Below, in pieces: positions 35,598 through 44,596 of a DNA stretch of 64,000 nt. The DNA is from Gammaproteobacteria bacterium (GTDB lineage Bacteria > Pseudomonadota > Gammaproteobacteria > Arenicellales > Arenicellaceae). The stretch is from NCBI GenBank assembly GCA_013002025.1, contig JABDKW010000029.1:41946-105945 (forward strand), in the 5' to 3' direction. Within the stretch, counting starts at the first letter, position 1, and every line of letters starts with the position of its first letter. The translations under genes were made by a program, and so were the position numbers. The notes under the pieces are model-generated. The model was not told the origin of the DNA, made no database searches, and was given only the letters and a program-made list of their open reading frames with translations.

Positions 35598-36377
35598 ATG
35601 AAAAATGCACCCACGGCAGCCGTTTTATTGATTGGCGACGAATTGCTGGCAGGCAGTATTCAGGATGAAAACCTCGGTTATATCGCTAAATTATTAGCTG
35701 AGCGTGGCATTCGCGTGCGTGAATCGCGCGTCGTGGCCGATGAAGAAAAGGCGATTGTCGATGCGCTTAACGCACTGCGTAAGACCTATGACCATGTTTT
35801 CACCACCGGTGGCATCGGCCCGACTCATGACGACATCACATCGGACTCGGTGGCCGTAGCCTTTGGCGTTAAAAATGTTATTCAACAGGATGTGTTCGAT
35901 ACCATTGCCAATTATCTGGATGGCAAAGGGGTTGAATTCACACCGGCCGCCCAGCGCATGGCCTACGCGCCTGAGGGCGCGGAAATGATCTGGACTGGCG
36001 AATCTGTAGTACCAGGCTACCGCATTGAAAATGTTTATGTGATGGCCGGCGTACCCAGCATCATGCGCGTCATGATGGGGGCAATTATCGACACCTTGGG
36101 GTACAGCGAAGCCATCCAGGAACGAAAAGTACATGCCAACGTCAGTGAAGGCGAAATCGCGGCCGCATTGACAGAAATACAACAACACCACTCGGACGTC
36201 GCAATCGGCAGCTACCCGCAGCAGCCAGATTCCAGCATCTCAAAATATCGCGTGATTTTTATTGTCAGGGGTACGGATTTACAGCGCATTGAGGCCTGCT
36301 GTGACGCAATAATGCAAGCCTGCGATGCCGGCGGCTACGCGGCCATGTTAGAACATAAAACCAGGGGGCCTAACTAA
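35598..36377 (+). CDS. CinA-type molybdopterin-binding (MoaB/Mog) domain protein
   Basis: From the ATG at 35598 the protein is 259 residues. The N-terminal MoCF/MoaB domain is clear: AAVLLIGDELLAGSIQDEN and FTTGGIGPTHDDITSDSVA are the signature of the CinA N-terminal domain, which in CinA proteins acts on ADP-ribose or NMN metabolism. The C-terminal deamidase domain (PncC) is absent. A longer frame from 35517 adds 27 residues upstream without family support. It overlaps the convergent tag gene by eight bases. Confidence 0.85.
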   Translation: MKNAPTAAVLLIGDELLAGSIQDENLGYIAKLLAERGIRVRESRVVADEEKAIVDALNALRKTYDHVFTTGGIGPTHDDITSDSVAVAFGVKNVIQQDVFDTIANYLDGKGVEFTPAAQRMAYAPEGAEMIWTGESVVPGYRIENVYVMAGVPSIMRVMMGAIIDTLGYSEAIQERKVHANVSEGEIAAALTEIQQHHSDVAIGSYPQQPDSSISKYRVIFIVRGTDLQRIEACCDAIMQACDAGGYAAMLEHKTRGPN

Positions 36378-36954
36378 GCTGCTGATGTCGGTAGCAGCTT
36401 GTTATATGGTCATTGACCATGCCACAGGCCTGCATAAACGCGTAGCAAACCGTACTGCCAACATATTTGAAGCCAAGCTTTTTAAGGGCTTTGCTCATCG
36501 CGTCGCTGTGCGGCGTATTGGCAGGCACCTCAGCCAAGCTTGACCAATGATTAACCCTTGGTTGCCCGCCACAGAACCCCCACAAAAACTCACTAAAGCC
36601 CTGCCCTTCGCCTCGTTGCGCTGCACTCTGGATCTGCAGGTACAACTTGGCGTTTTCAATAAATGCATTAACCTTCAATTTATTTCTGATAATGCCCGGG
36701 TCAGCCAATAGAGCCGCACGCTTGTCATCATCGTAAAGGGCTATTTTGGTGGCATCAAATTGATCGAACACACGCCGATACTGCTCTCGCTTGTTCAACA
36801 CTGTGATCCAACTCAAGCCAGCTTGCGCGCCCTCCAGATTCAACATCTCGAATAGACGTTGGGGATCATAGACGGGTACGCCCCACTCCTCATCATGATA
36901 CGCGCGATACAAGTGGCTTGCCTCACACCAGGAACAGCGTCTCGGCCCGGTCAT
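36370..36954 (-). CDS. tag: DNA-3-methyladenine glycosylase I
   Basis: Tag removes 3-methyladenine from DNA. The 194 residues begin RRCSWCEASHLYRAYHDEEWGVP, with zinc-binding cysteines, continue with LFEMLNLEGAQAGLSW, the base-binding region, and end with the His/Cys zinc ligands near GMVNDHITSCYRH. The start codon overlaps the stop of the MFS-PlsC gene (ATGA), so translation is probably coupled. Confidence 0.95.
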   Translation of the reverse strand: MTGPRRCSWCEASHLYRAYHDEEWGVPVYDPQRLFEMLNLEGAQAGLSWITVLNKREQYRRVFDQFDATKIALYDDDKRAALLADPGIIRNKLKVNAFIENAKLYLQIQSAAQRGEGQGFSEFLWGFCGGQPRVNHWSSLAEVPANTPHSDAMSKALKKLGFKYVGSTVCYAFMQACGMVNDHITSCYRHQQLS

Positions 36955-38807
36955 TTTTCATTGCCTCGAAGATTCACTACCTGCTGGTGCATGGTGATGC
37001 GGTCCGCAGCCTGCGGCGCGACCGGGGGACCACTGACAATCGAAATTTTCTTTAAGATAGCTTTCGGCAAGCCCCGCATGGCACGCCCTTGATGCCGTGA
37101 GAACCAGGTGCCCCACATACCCCTGAGGGCCAATGGCACCACTGGCACCGGGGTGCGCTTTAAAATCTGATCAATGCCAGGCTGAAACTTGGCGACCTCA
37201 CCATCTCGAGTTATTCCCCCTTCAGGAAAAATCACCACTAACTCACCGTTTTCCAATGCCTCAGCAATGGTGTCAAACGCACTCTCTACCAGTTCCGGGT
37301 CTTCCCGCTTGGTGCCGATCGGGATGGAATTTAACCACTGAAATAATTTTTTCGCGATTGGTAGCTCGTAGAACTTATGGTACATAACGAATCGCGCCGG
37401 GCGCGGCAGGACCGCCAACAATAGGGCCGGGTCAATAAAACTCACATGGTTACAAACCAGCAGGGCCGGGCCCTCAACCGGAACATGGTGTAAATCTTCT
37501 TTTTTGATTCGATACACGCTGTGGACCAATAACCAACTAACCAGTCGCAGGAAAAACTCTGGAACCACTGAAAGTATGTAGAGTGTAACCAGCATATTTA
37601 GGATGGCGGTCACCTTAAAGATCTCCAGCACCGAAAACTCAAAATACAACATCACGGCTGCCATGGCGCCGGCCAGAGTCATAAACAGGCTATTGAATAT
37701 ATTGTTGACCGCAATGGTGCGCGAGCGATGCTTGGCAGCGCTGCGCACCTGCATAAATGCGTATACCGGCACGATAAATAAGCCACCGCTAAAGGCGATC
37801 ATTGTGAGGTTGAATATCATTTCCCAGGCACCCGGTAGCGCCAACAAGGCAGCCAGATTAAGAAGCTCACCTTCGCTTACGATTTGGGTATTGCCTAATT
37901 GCCATGTGAAGTAACTGATACCAATTGCACCGAAAGGCATCAGCCCGATTTCCACCTTCCCGCCTGATAGCAGCGAGCAGGCAAAAGAGCCCAGCCCGAT
38001 GCCAATGCAAAACGTTGCAAGCAATAGAATCGCGACCTGCGGATCACCCCGCAGTACCTGCGCAGCGAACACCGGAAATTGTGTCAGTACAATAGCGCCG
38101 AAAAACCAAAACCAGGAAGCCGCCAGAATGGACTGAAATACCGGCTGGTTAATTCGCGTTTTGCGGATGATCTGCAAGCTACTGCGCCAGATATTAAACG
38201 ACACCTTTAGCTCCGGCATCGCCGGCGGCGCGGCGGGAATTTCACGACTGGCAAACCAACCGATAAGTGCTACCCCCAGCATGGTCAGCATCAACCAGTT
38301 CTGATAACCAATATCGCTGGCAAGGAACCCCCCTACAATGGTACCCAGCAAGATGGCGATAAACGTGCCAGACTCCACATAGGCGTTGCCATCCAGAATT
38401 TCATTACGTGCCAGGTGTTGCGGCAAGATACTGTATTTGATGGGTCCGAAAAAAGCCGATTGGGTACCCAATGCAAACAACACAATTAACATGGCATAAA
38501 CGGACTGCATATACAGCGTGACGCAACCGATTATCATGATCAGGACTTCAGCGATTTTTATGCGCCTGATCAGGGCCGACTTCTCAAATTTGTCAGCCAA
38601 TTGCCCGGCAATGGCGCCAAATAGAAAATAGGGCAGGATGAACGCCATCAACGCAATGTTCAGAATAATGGCCTGATTTTCCTTGGCCAGAAAATAGGTC
38701 ACCAGAATGGCAAAAGCATTGCGATAAACATTGTCATTGAATGCGCCCAGAAACTGGGTACAAAAATACGGTAAAAACCGGCGCTCAGTTATCAAATGCT
38801 TAGACAA
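36951..38807 (-). CDS. MFS lysophospholipid transporter / PlsC acyltransferase fusion
   Basis: The 618-residue protein has an N-terminal 12-helix MFS domain (about 10-415) resembling LplT, beginning FLGAFNDNVYRNAF. A C-terminal 1-acylglycerol-3-phosphate acyltransferase domain follows, with NHVSFID (453-459, the NHx4D motif) and FPEGGITRDG. It lacks the acyl-ACP synthetase part of the three-domain LplT-Aas type proteins. It probably flips lysophospholipid inward and re-acylates it. It precedes tag on the same transcript. Confidence 0.9.
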   Translation of the reverse strand: MSKHLITERRFLPYFCTQFLGAFNDNVYRNAFAILVTYFLAKENQAIILNIALMAFILPYFLFGAIAGQLADKFEKSALIRRIKIAEVLIMIIGCVTLYMQSVYAMLIVLFALGTQSAFFGPIKYSILPQHLARNEILDGNAYVESGTFIAILLGTIVGGFLASDIGYQNWLMLTMLGVALIGWFASREIPAAPPAMPELKVSFNIWRSSLQIIRKTRINQPVFQSILAASWFWFFGAIVLTQFPVFAAQVLRGDPQVAILLLATFCIGIGLGSFACSLLSGGKVEIGLMPFGAIGISYFTWQLGNTQIVSEGELLNLAALLALPGAWEMIFNLTMIAFSGGLFIVPVYAFMQVRSAAKHRSRTIAVNNIFNSLFMTLAGAMAAVMLYFEFSVLEIFKVTAILNMLVTLYILSVVPEFFLRLVSWLLVHSVYRIKKEDLHHVPVEGPALLVCNHVSFIDPALLLAVLPRPARFVMYHKFYELPIAKKLFQWLNSIPIGTKREDPELVESAFDTIAEALENGELVVIFPEGGITRDGEVAKFQPGIDQILKRTPVPVVPLALRGMWGTWFSRHQGRAMRGLPKAILKKISIVSGPPVAPQAADRITMHQQVVNLRGNEK

Positions 38808-38919
38808 ATCGGCATTCCTGCAGGTGATTATAGAGGGTCAACAAAAGGTTGTTATACTGCAGCAACCAAGATTAACACCAAGCTGACTCCGGTAATAGCC
38901 GAATGCAAGCCCTGCCATT

Positions 38920-39957
38920 GTGGCCAAACTGAAATATGACTATCTGATCGTTGGCCAAGGACTGGCGGGGTCTATTTTGGCTTTCCTCCTGATACAGCGG
39001 GGGCAACGGGTTATGGTAGTCGATGACCACCAGCGCGGCGCGGCATCGGTGGTCGCCGCAGGAATAATCAACCCCGTGACCGGCCATCGCTTGAATATCT
39101 CAGATGGATTTTCCAGGTACTTTCCTGCCGCACGGCGTGTCTATAAACAATTGGAACGGGAGCTCGATTGCCGACTCTGGTACCCGACTGCACAATCACG
39201 CCTCATAAAAAACCCCGGGCAGCTCGAGTATCTGCAGCAACGAAAACTTGATCCCGTCTATTGTGACGTCCTTGGCCACTACGATGAGACTGCCAAGGGT
39301 TTTGCGCTGAAGCAGTTCGGTACAGTGGCAATTGAACAGACCGTCGTGGTTGATGTGGCGGACATTCTACGGAAGATGCGGAACTGGCTGACGGATCGTG
39401 GTAGCATCACGATGTCGCGTGTAGACCACTCTAGTTTGGTGAATGTCGGCAACGGATTTTCAGTCGGGGGTGCTACGGCCAGGCGAATCATATTTTGCCA
39501 GGGTCATCAGGCGACGGAAAACCCTTGGCTACGCGACCTACCATTTAAACTCGCCAAGGGCGATGTCCTGACCATTGATTCGGGGGAATCTGTGTCAAAA
39601 ATGTTGAATTGGGGAAGATGGCTGGTGCCTACTCCCCGGGGTACAAAATTGGGTTCCACCTTTGAGTGGCAAAATTTATGCGCAGCACCGCAGGACAGCG
39701 CTCGCCGTGAATTACTGGCCAACCTTAAACAGCATACTGGGCTGGAGCCTGTTGTGACCGAACACCAATGCGGTATACGCCCCACGACCCGGCATCGTAA
39801 ACCGTTTGTCGGCCCGATCGGCGGACTGGATCAGGGGTATTGTTTTAATGGCTTCGGCAGCAAGGGCTGCTTACTGATGCCAGCGCTGGCCGAGCAACTG
39901 ATCGATCACCTGCAGCATTCGAAACCACTGGCCCACGAGCTGACCCAATGTCTCTAA
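38920..39957 (+). CDS. DAO-family FAD oxidoreductase, MnmC(o)/MnmL-like
   Basis: The 345-residue protein has an N-terminal FAD-binding motif VGQGLAGS (11-18), a DAO-fold body with AAGIINPVTGHR (about 50-61), and a C-terminal GFGSKGCLLMP that completes FAD binding. It resembles the oxidase half of MnmC, which converts cmnm5(s2)U to nm5(s2)U at tRNA position 34. The next gene, overlapping by 10 bases, is a YtqB/MnmM-type methyltransferase that would perform the following step. The GTG start at 38920 is the first in frame. The tRNA role is inferred from the pair. Confidence 0.65.
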   Translation: MAKLKYDYLIVGQGLAGSILAFLLIQRGQRVMVVDDHQRGAASVVAAGIINPVTGHRLNISDGFSRYFPAARRVYKQLERELDCRLWYPTAQSRLIKNPGQLEYLQQRKLDPVYCDVLGHYDETAKGFALKQFGTVAIEQTVVVDVADILRKMRNWLTDRGSITMSRVDHSSLVNVGNGFSVGGATARRIIFCQGHQATENPWLRDLPFKLAKGDVLTIDSGESVSKMLNWGRWLVPTPRGTKLGSTFEWQNLCAAPQDSARRELLANLKQHTGLEPVVTEHQCGIRPTTRHRKPFVGPIGGLDQGYCFNGFGSKGCLLMPALAEQLIDHLQHSKPLAHELTQCL

Positions 39958-40580
39958 CCGAGCGCGCCCACGAACTGATACGTCAGCACTTTCGTGACCC
40001 GGGCATTTCCCGCGAGTTGGCGGTAGACGCGACTTGTGGAAACGGTAAAGACACCGAGTTTCTAGCGCGTCTCGACTTCCGGCAGGTGGTTGGCTTTGAA
40101 GTACAGGAGGACGCGATTATCCAAACCCGAATGCGCATGGATCACCTCGGCTTCACCAATGTTGGTTTAATACTGGATGGGCATGAATCACTGGGGCGCC
40201 ACATCCCGGGTGAAATCGATTGCGTCATGTTTAATCTTGGCTATTTGCCGGGCGGCGACAAAAACCTCACAACCAACGAGGTGACCACGCTGGTAGCACT
40301 CAAATTTGCCACCGATATGCTGTCTGAAACCGGCATCATTTCGCTGATCTGCTATCCCGGTCACCCACAGGGCTTGCAGGAAACAAAGGCTATTCAACGC
40401 TGGCTGGCCACCCTGGGCGCGAAATGGCGTATTCAGATGAAAAAGTCCAGTACCAGCAATGAGGCGGCGCCTATTCTGTACGCCATCACGCGGCGCAAAT
40501 CAATAACGCCACCGGTACCAACCCGGACCGCACCTCCGGTGACCGAACAGAGCGACCCCGACTCGCAAACGACTACTTAA
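39948..40580 (+). CDS. YtqB/MnmM-like tRNA methyltransferase
   Basis: The 210-residue class I SAM methyltransferase has the SAM loop DATCGNGKDT (27-36) and the signature FNLGYLPGGDK (95-105), followed by conserved Thr residues. These match Bacillus YtqB, now MnmM, which methylates nm5s2U to mnm5s2U in tRNA. The C-terminal 25 residues are a Pro/Thr-rich extension. Its start overlaps the end of the oxidoreductase gene by 10 bases, which indicates coupling. It is convergent with the M48 protease gene, overlapping by eight bases. Confidence 0.78.
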   Translation: MSLTERAHELIRQHFRDPGISRELAVDATCGNGKDTEFLARLDFRQVVGFEVQEDAIIQTRMRMDHLGFTNVGLILDGHESLGRHIPGEIDCVMFNLGYLPGGDKNLTTNEVTTLVALKFATDMLSETGIISLICYPGHPQGLQETKAIQRWLATLGAKWRIQMKKSSTSNEAAPILYAITRRKSITPPVPTRTAPPVTEQSDPDSQTTT

Positions 40581-42018
40581 TCAGCTTGATCCGTTGGCCG
40601 GGGCTGGGTTCACCATTCGGATACATCCCGTTGATCAAGCGCAGTTGCGCCTCAGCATACTCACTTAAATTGGCTTGCCGCGCGAGGCTGGCAAAAGTAT
40701 CGCCACGGCGCGCCGTGATTAACTGAATCTCGCGCCCCTCGGCCAGCGATTGTTCTTCTGACTTCAGGCGACGAATGCTTCGCACCACATCGAAAAAGCT
40801 TTCATTGGGCAATACCTTCTGGCCTTGTCCTAAAACAATAAACGCCTGTGCGCCGCGGTAAATTGCACTAACTCTAATGTTCTGCTGCTGACCCTGCCCG
40901 TTGCTAATGGTTGCCACACCGGCGTAGGCAGAATCTTCGGAAGTATCAATTCGACGGCCATCACGAAAGTTTTGAAATTTTGAATTAAGGTAACCGTCCG
41001 CACTCAAGCCACCAGTGGCCGGGTCCATGCGCAATTGAATGGCTTGGGTTCCGTCAGGAGCGATGCCGGTGAGTGCCGTTGGTTGGTTTTGAATGCGCCA
41101 GCCCTCGGGAAACTCGAGAAACAAATCGAGGCCTTTGTGATAAAAGCGATTAGCATGAGTGATGCCTTGCTCCTCACTATCGCCATAGGCCATGCCATTC
41201 GTCAGACGCAAAAAAGCACCGTCGTCTGGCGCCGGCTGATTGATGTCACGATACTTCTTAGCTGCTTTGATCACTTCCTGCAGGCGTTGGTCGTTGCGTG
41301 GGTGAGACGCAAATAAGCCGTGGTAAGCCTGAGGTTGTCGGCCCTCGGCCCGGGCTCTCTCAGCGGCAAATAACTCCTGATCCTTGAGTATTTCGATTAC
41401 CCCGATCATGTCGTCGACATCGTAATTGTTCTTGGCAATATATTCGGCGCCAAGCGCATCGGACTGCAACTCCTGCTTGCGGCCATAACCACTCATTAAA
41501 GCTCCACCAAGCATCTGCGATGCCTGCGCCAGTTCACGGCTGCCGGTGCCAATGGCCACCGCTGCCGTAGCCACCCCGGCGACCTGCTGTTGGGCCGCTC
41601 GCTGCGCCCCATGGCGCGCCGTAACGTGGCCGATCTCGTGGCCGATGACTCCCGCCAGGTGTGCCTCTTTGGTCATATAGGCCATGATACCGCGGGTAAT
41701 GTAAATGAAGCCGCCGGGTAATGCGAAGGCGTTAACCTGAGGGCTATCCAACAACGTGAAGGTGAACGGCAAGTTAGGGCGCTGACTTTTGGCGGCCAGG
41801 CGCTGACCAATATCGTCGACATATTTTTGCAGTTCCGGATCATCGTACAGGGTGTACTGTTGCATGATCTGCTCATGGTATTTTGGACCAACCGATAGCT
41901 CCCACTTCTCAGACATGGCAAGCTGACGCTTACCGGTGACCGGATTAGTCGCACACCCCTGCAGAACCGCGAGCAGCGCAAGACTGAAAACAAAACGTTT
42001 AATTGCAGACAAAGACAT
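40573..42018 (-). CDS. M48-family lipoprotein metalloprotease
   Basis: From the ATG at 42018, which has GAGG nine bases upstream, the protein is 481 residues. It has a signal with lipobox LQGC (Cys22), the ATNPVTGKRQ motif common to this subgroup, the zinc site HEIGH (127-131) and a third ligand in the QELQSDALGAEYIA segment. The C-terminal 50 residues (GDTFASLARQANLSEYA) resemble a LysM-type peptidoglycan-binding domain. It is probably a BepA/LoiP-like periplasmic quality-control protease. The frame extends to a TTG at 42033 that is less likely. Confidence 0.9.
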   Translation of the reverse strand: MSLSAIKRFVFSLALLAVLQGCATNPVTGKRQLAMSEKWELSVGPKYHEQIMQQYTLYDDPELQKYVDDIGQRLAAKSQRPNLPFTFTLLDSPQVNAFALPGGFIYITRGIMAYMTKEAHLAGVIGHEIGHVTARHGAQRAAQQQVAGVATAAVAIGTGSRELAQASQMLGGALMSGYGRKQELQSDALGAEYIAKNNYDVDDMIGVIEILKDQELFAAERARAEGRQPQAYHGLFASHPRNDQRLQEVIKAAKKYRDINQPAPDDGAFLRLTNGMAYGDSEEQGITHANRFYHKGLDLFLEFPEGWRIQNQPTALTGIAPDGTQAIQLRMDPATGGLSADGYLNSKFQNFRDGRRIDTSEDSAYAGVATISNGQGQQQNIRVSAIYRGAQAFIVLGQGQKVLPNESFFDVVRSIRRLKSEEQSLAEGREIQLITARRGDTFASLARQANLSEYAEAQLRLINGMYPNGEPSPGQRIKLIK

Positions 42019-42144
42019 GACAGATGACCTCAAAATATCGTGGGGGTTAACAAGTCGAGATTAGCACAAAATAATTTTTCAGCATTGGCAGGCTTACCAA
42101 TTGCAACATTATTTAACCGTAGCTGCCATTGATGCTCGCGCCAT

Positions 42145-42936
42145 TCAGCTTTTCAAAAAGGGCGCTATCAGCATTTGATCAACGCGCTCGCATTCTGACT
42201 CCTGTGAGACGAGACCAATTGACATCGTTCTGTGCCCTGCCGCCGGTCGCTCAGTATAGGTCTGAAACCAGCGATCCCACCAGATCAGGAAAAAACCGTA
42301 GTTCGTGTTTTGCTCGTTAATATCGATGGAATGGTGGGCGCGATGCACGTCTGGTGTCGCAATCATCTTGCGCAACGCGGCATCAACGCGGGCTGGAATA
42401 GCGAGGTTGCTGTGATTAAAGGCCGGACCAATAAACAGTAATAACTCAAAAATTATAACTGCCGCTAGCGGTGCGCCCAGCAAGATCACCAGTAACGCCT
42501 TATACAGAAGTGATAAGACCAGTTCCAGAGGATGGAAACGAACGGCGGTCGTGACGTCCATATCGTGATCAGCGTGATGCACCTTGTGCATGCGCCACAA
42601 CAGGTCAATTTTGTGCGTGGCCACATGTTGCCAGTAAATGGCGAAATCCAGCACGATCACCGTCACAACAATGGCCAGCCAATTTGGCGCAGCAATTAAA
42701 TTAAACACCCCCAGCTGATTGGCCAAAGCCCAGTTGGCTGTACTCAGCAAGGTGAGAGGAATCAAAAAGCGCAACAGCACAAAATTGAATGCAAACAAAA
42801 ACAGGTTATGCCAGCCTCGCCGCTGACCGACGCGGCTTAAATCACGCCTCGGAAACAGGCTCTGCAAGACCAGTAAAAGCAGAAACAGGATTAGCGGCAG
42901 GGCGCTGATTAAATTAATGGAGCTGACTAGATTCAC
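42145..42936 (-). CDS. Sterol desaturase / fatty acid hydroxylase family protein
   Basis: The 263-residue membrane protein has about four to five hydrophobic segments and the three His clusters of the di-iron hydroxylase superfamily: HVATH (104-108), HKVHH (117-121) and HRAHH (near 219-223). The substrate is unknown; bacterial members act on fatty acids, carotenoids or sterol-like lipids. It begins 9 bases after the ParA-like gene on the same strand. Confidence 0.88.
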   Translation of the reverse strand: MNLVSSINLISALPLILFLLLLVLQSLFPRRDLSRVGQRRGWHNLFLFAFNFVLLRFLIPLTLLSTANWALANQLGVFNLIAAPNWLAIVVTVIVLDFAIYWQHVATHKIDLLWRMHKVHHADHDMDVTTAVRFHPLELVLSLLYKALLVILLGAPLAAVIIFELLLFIGPAFNHSNLAIPARVDAALRKMIATPDVHRAHHSIDINEQNTNYGFFLIWWDRWFQTYTERPAAGHRTMSIGLVSQESECERVDQMLIAPFLKS

Positions 42937-42945
42937 CAGCTCAGA

Positions 42946-43575
42946 CTAACGGCGCTTCCCTTCCAGCCAATTGATAATAGGCTCCCATTCCTGCATGTCT
43001 TTTTCCACCTCTGAAAGTGGCATCTCAAAAATTCCCACCCCGCTGTCCGCTGCTTTTATGTAATTTTGTGAATTGCGTAGCGTGCCAACAAAGGGAACTG
43101 AAAGCTTTTTCAAAAACTTTGCCAGCACTTTGTAGGAGTTATAATTCTGCTGCGATCGATTGGCCACCACGCCTATCAGCGCATTGGCATTATTGGCTCG
43201 TGTGCGCGCCGTAATGTCGGCCACAAATGACGCCGCCACCCGCATATCGATCGCTGACGGCAACACCGGGATGATGACAACATCAACCAGCTTAATTAAT
43301 TTTGCTACCTTGGCGCTATCGGTTCTGGCGGGCGCGTCATAGACTACTCGTTCAGTGTTCTCGGCGGGGTATATTCTGCCACGCAGGCCATTGAATCCCT
43401 GAATCGGCGCCTCACTTTCAGGCCGCACTTTCAACCATTGCATACTGGACTGCTGTGGATCCAAGTCGACCAAGGCCGTGGGCGTATCCCAAACCGCATA
43501 GTAGGTCGCCAGATTGGTGGCAATCGTGGTCTTGCCACAACCGCCTTTGGGGTTTACCACCAGAATAGATCGCAT
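42946..43575 (-). CDS. Orphan ParA-family ATPase
   Basis: From the ATG at 43575, which has GAGG eight bases upstream, the protein is 209 residues. It has the deviant Walker A KGGCGKTT (10-17), DLDPQQSS and the switch segment DAPAR, where most ParA proteins have D-x-P-P/A-x. No parB, no centromere-like repeats and no chemotaxis or secretion genes are nearby, so a chromosome-partition role is not supported. It may position some other cargo. A longer frame to 43599 is unlikely. Confidence 0.85.
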   Translation of the reverse strand: MRSILVVNPKGGCGKTTIATNLATYYAVWDTPTALVDLDPQQSSMQWLKVRPESEAPIQGFNGLRGRIYPAENTERVVYDAPARTDSAKVAKLIKLVDVVIIPVLPSAIDMRVAASFVADITARTRANNANALIGVVANRSQQNYNSYKVLAKFLKKLSVPFVGTLRNSQNYIKAADSGVGIFEMPLSEVEKDMQEWEPIINWLEGKRR

Positions 43576-43717
43576 GTATGCATCCTCATCATTAATCATG
43601 CGACTTCGGTGAAAGCACCAAAACGCACTGTATACGGGGTGTCAGGGTGGTTCAGGATACCGTTTTTTCAAATATATGCCAATCACACCGAAATTGGGCT
43701 TTTAGTGTTTGCGCACG

Positions 43718-44581
43718 CTAGTTCTGTGGTAACGCCAACACCAGTCCAAACCAAATGATTGCACCCACCCATCCATTATTAATAAATGCGGCGAAACAGT
43801 CGGCGCGGTCGCGTGCCCTGATCAAATATTGTTGATAGACGAACAGGCAACTAACCAACAACAGCGACCATAGAAAAACAACCGTCAGACCCGCCTGTAG
43901 CATAATCGCCAGCAACAGGATCAATATTGTTAGCTGAGCCAAACCGATCGCCAGACGGTCATACGCACCCAGTAAAATCGCAGTCGAATTTACACCAATC
44001 TTCAGGTCGTCTTCACGATCAGACATTGCGTAGGCAGTATCGTACATCACCACCCACACCAAGTTAGTGAGCAGCAACAGCCAGAATGGACTGTCGAATG
44101 GATGTTCCAATGCCACATAGGCCATGGGAATGCCAAATGAAAATGCCATGCCCAATACCAGTTGCGGGGCCTGTATTAGGCGCTTCATAAATGGATAAAT
44201 AATGGTCAGCCCCATGGCGGGCACTGCCCATGGCCAAACCGGCATTGGCAATTGGAGCAGCAACAACAAAGCTATCGATGACAAGATGATGAATAACCCA
44301 AGCGCTTGCTGCGGTCGCAGATCACCGGCGGCCAGTGGCCGTGTGCGGGTGCGATCCACGGCCGGATCGATGTCCCGGTCGGCATAATCGTTGATCACGC
44401 ATCCGGCACACCGCATTACGAACACGCCAGCCACAAATATCCAAACAATTGAGGCATCGGGCTGACCCTCCCCCGCCAGCCACAGGGCAATTAACGTAGG
44501 CCATAACAGCAATAACCAACCAATCGGTTTTTCCACCCGCATTAGTTTCAGGTAGTGCGGTATGTCGTCGATTAAGCCCAC
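43718..44581 (-). CDS. ubiA: 4-hydroxybenzoate octaprenyltransferase
   Basis: UbiA prenylates 4-hydroxybenzoate in the inner membrane, an early step of ubiquinone synthesis. The 287 residues form about eight or nine helices and hold both Asp-rich motifs: NDYADRDID (64-72) and SDREDDLKIG. No ubiC lies beside it, although UbiC is often its neighbour. It follows recG by 15 bases on the same strand. Confidence 0.95.
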   Translation of the reverse strand: MGLIDDIPHYLKLMRVEKPIGWLLLLWPTLIALWLAGEGQPDASIVWIFVAGVFVMRCAGCVINDYADRDIDPAVDRTRTRPLAAGDLRPQQALGLFIILSSIALLLLLQLPMPVWPWAVPAMGLTIIYPFMKRLIQAPQLVLGMAFSFGIPMAYVALEHPFDSPFWLLLLTNLVWVVMYDTAYAMSDREDDLKIGVNSTAILLGAYDRLAIGLAQLTILILLLAIMLQAGLTVVFLWSLLLVSCLFVYQQYLIRARDRADCFAAFINNGWVGAIIWFGLVLALPQN

Positions 44582-44596
44582 AGCAAGATACTCCGA

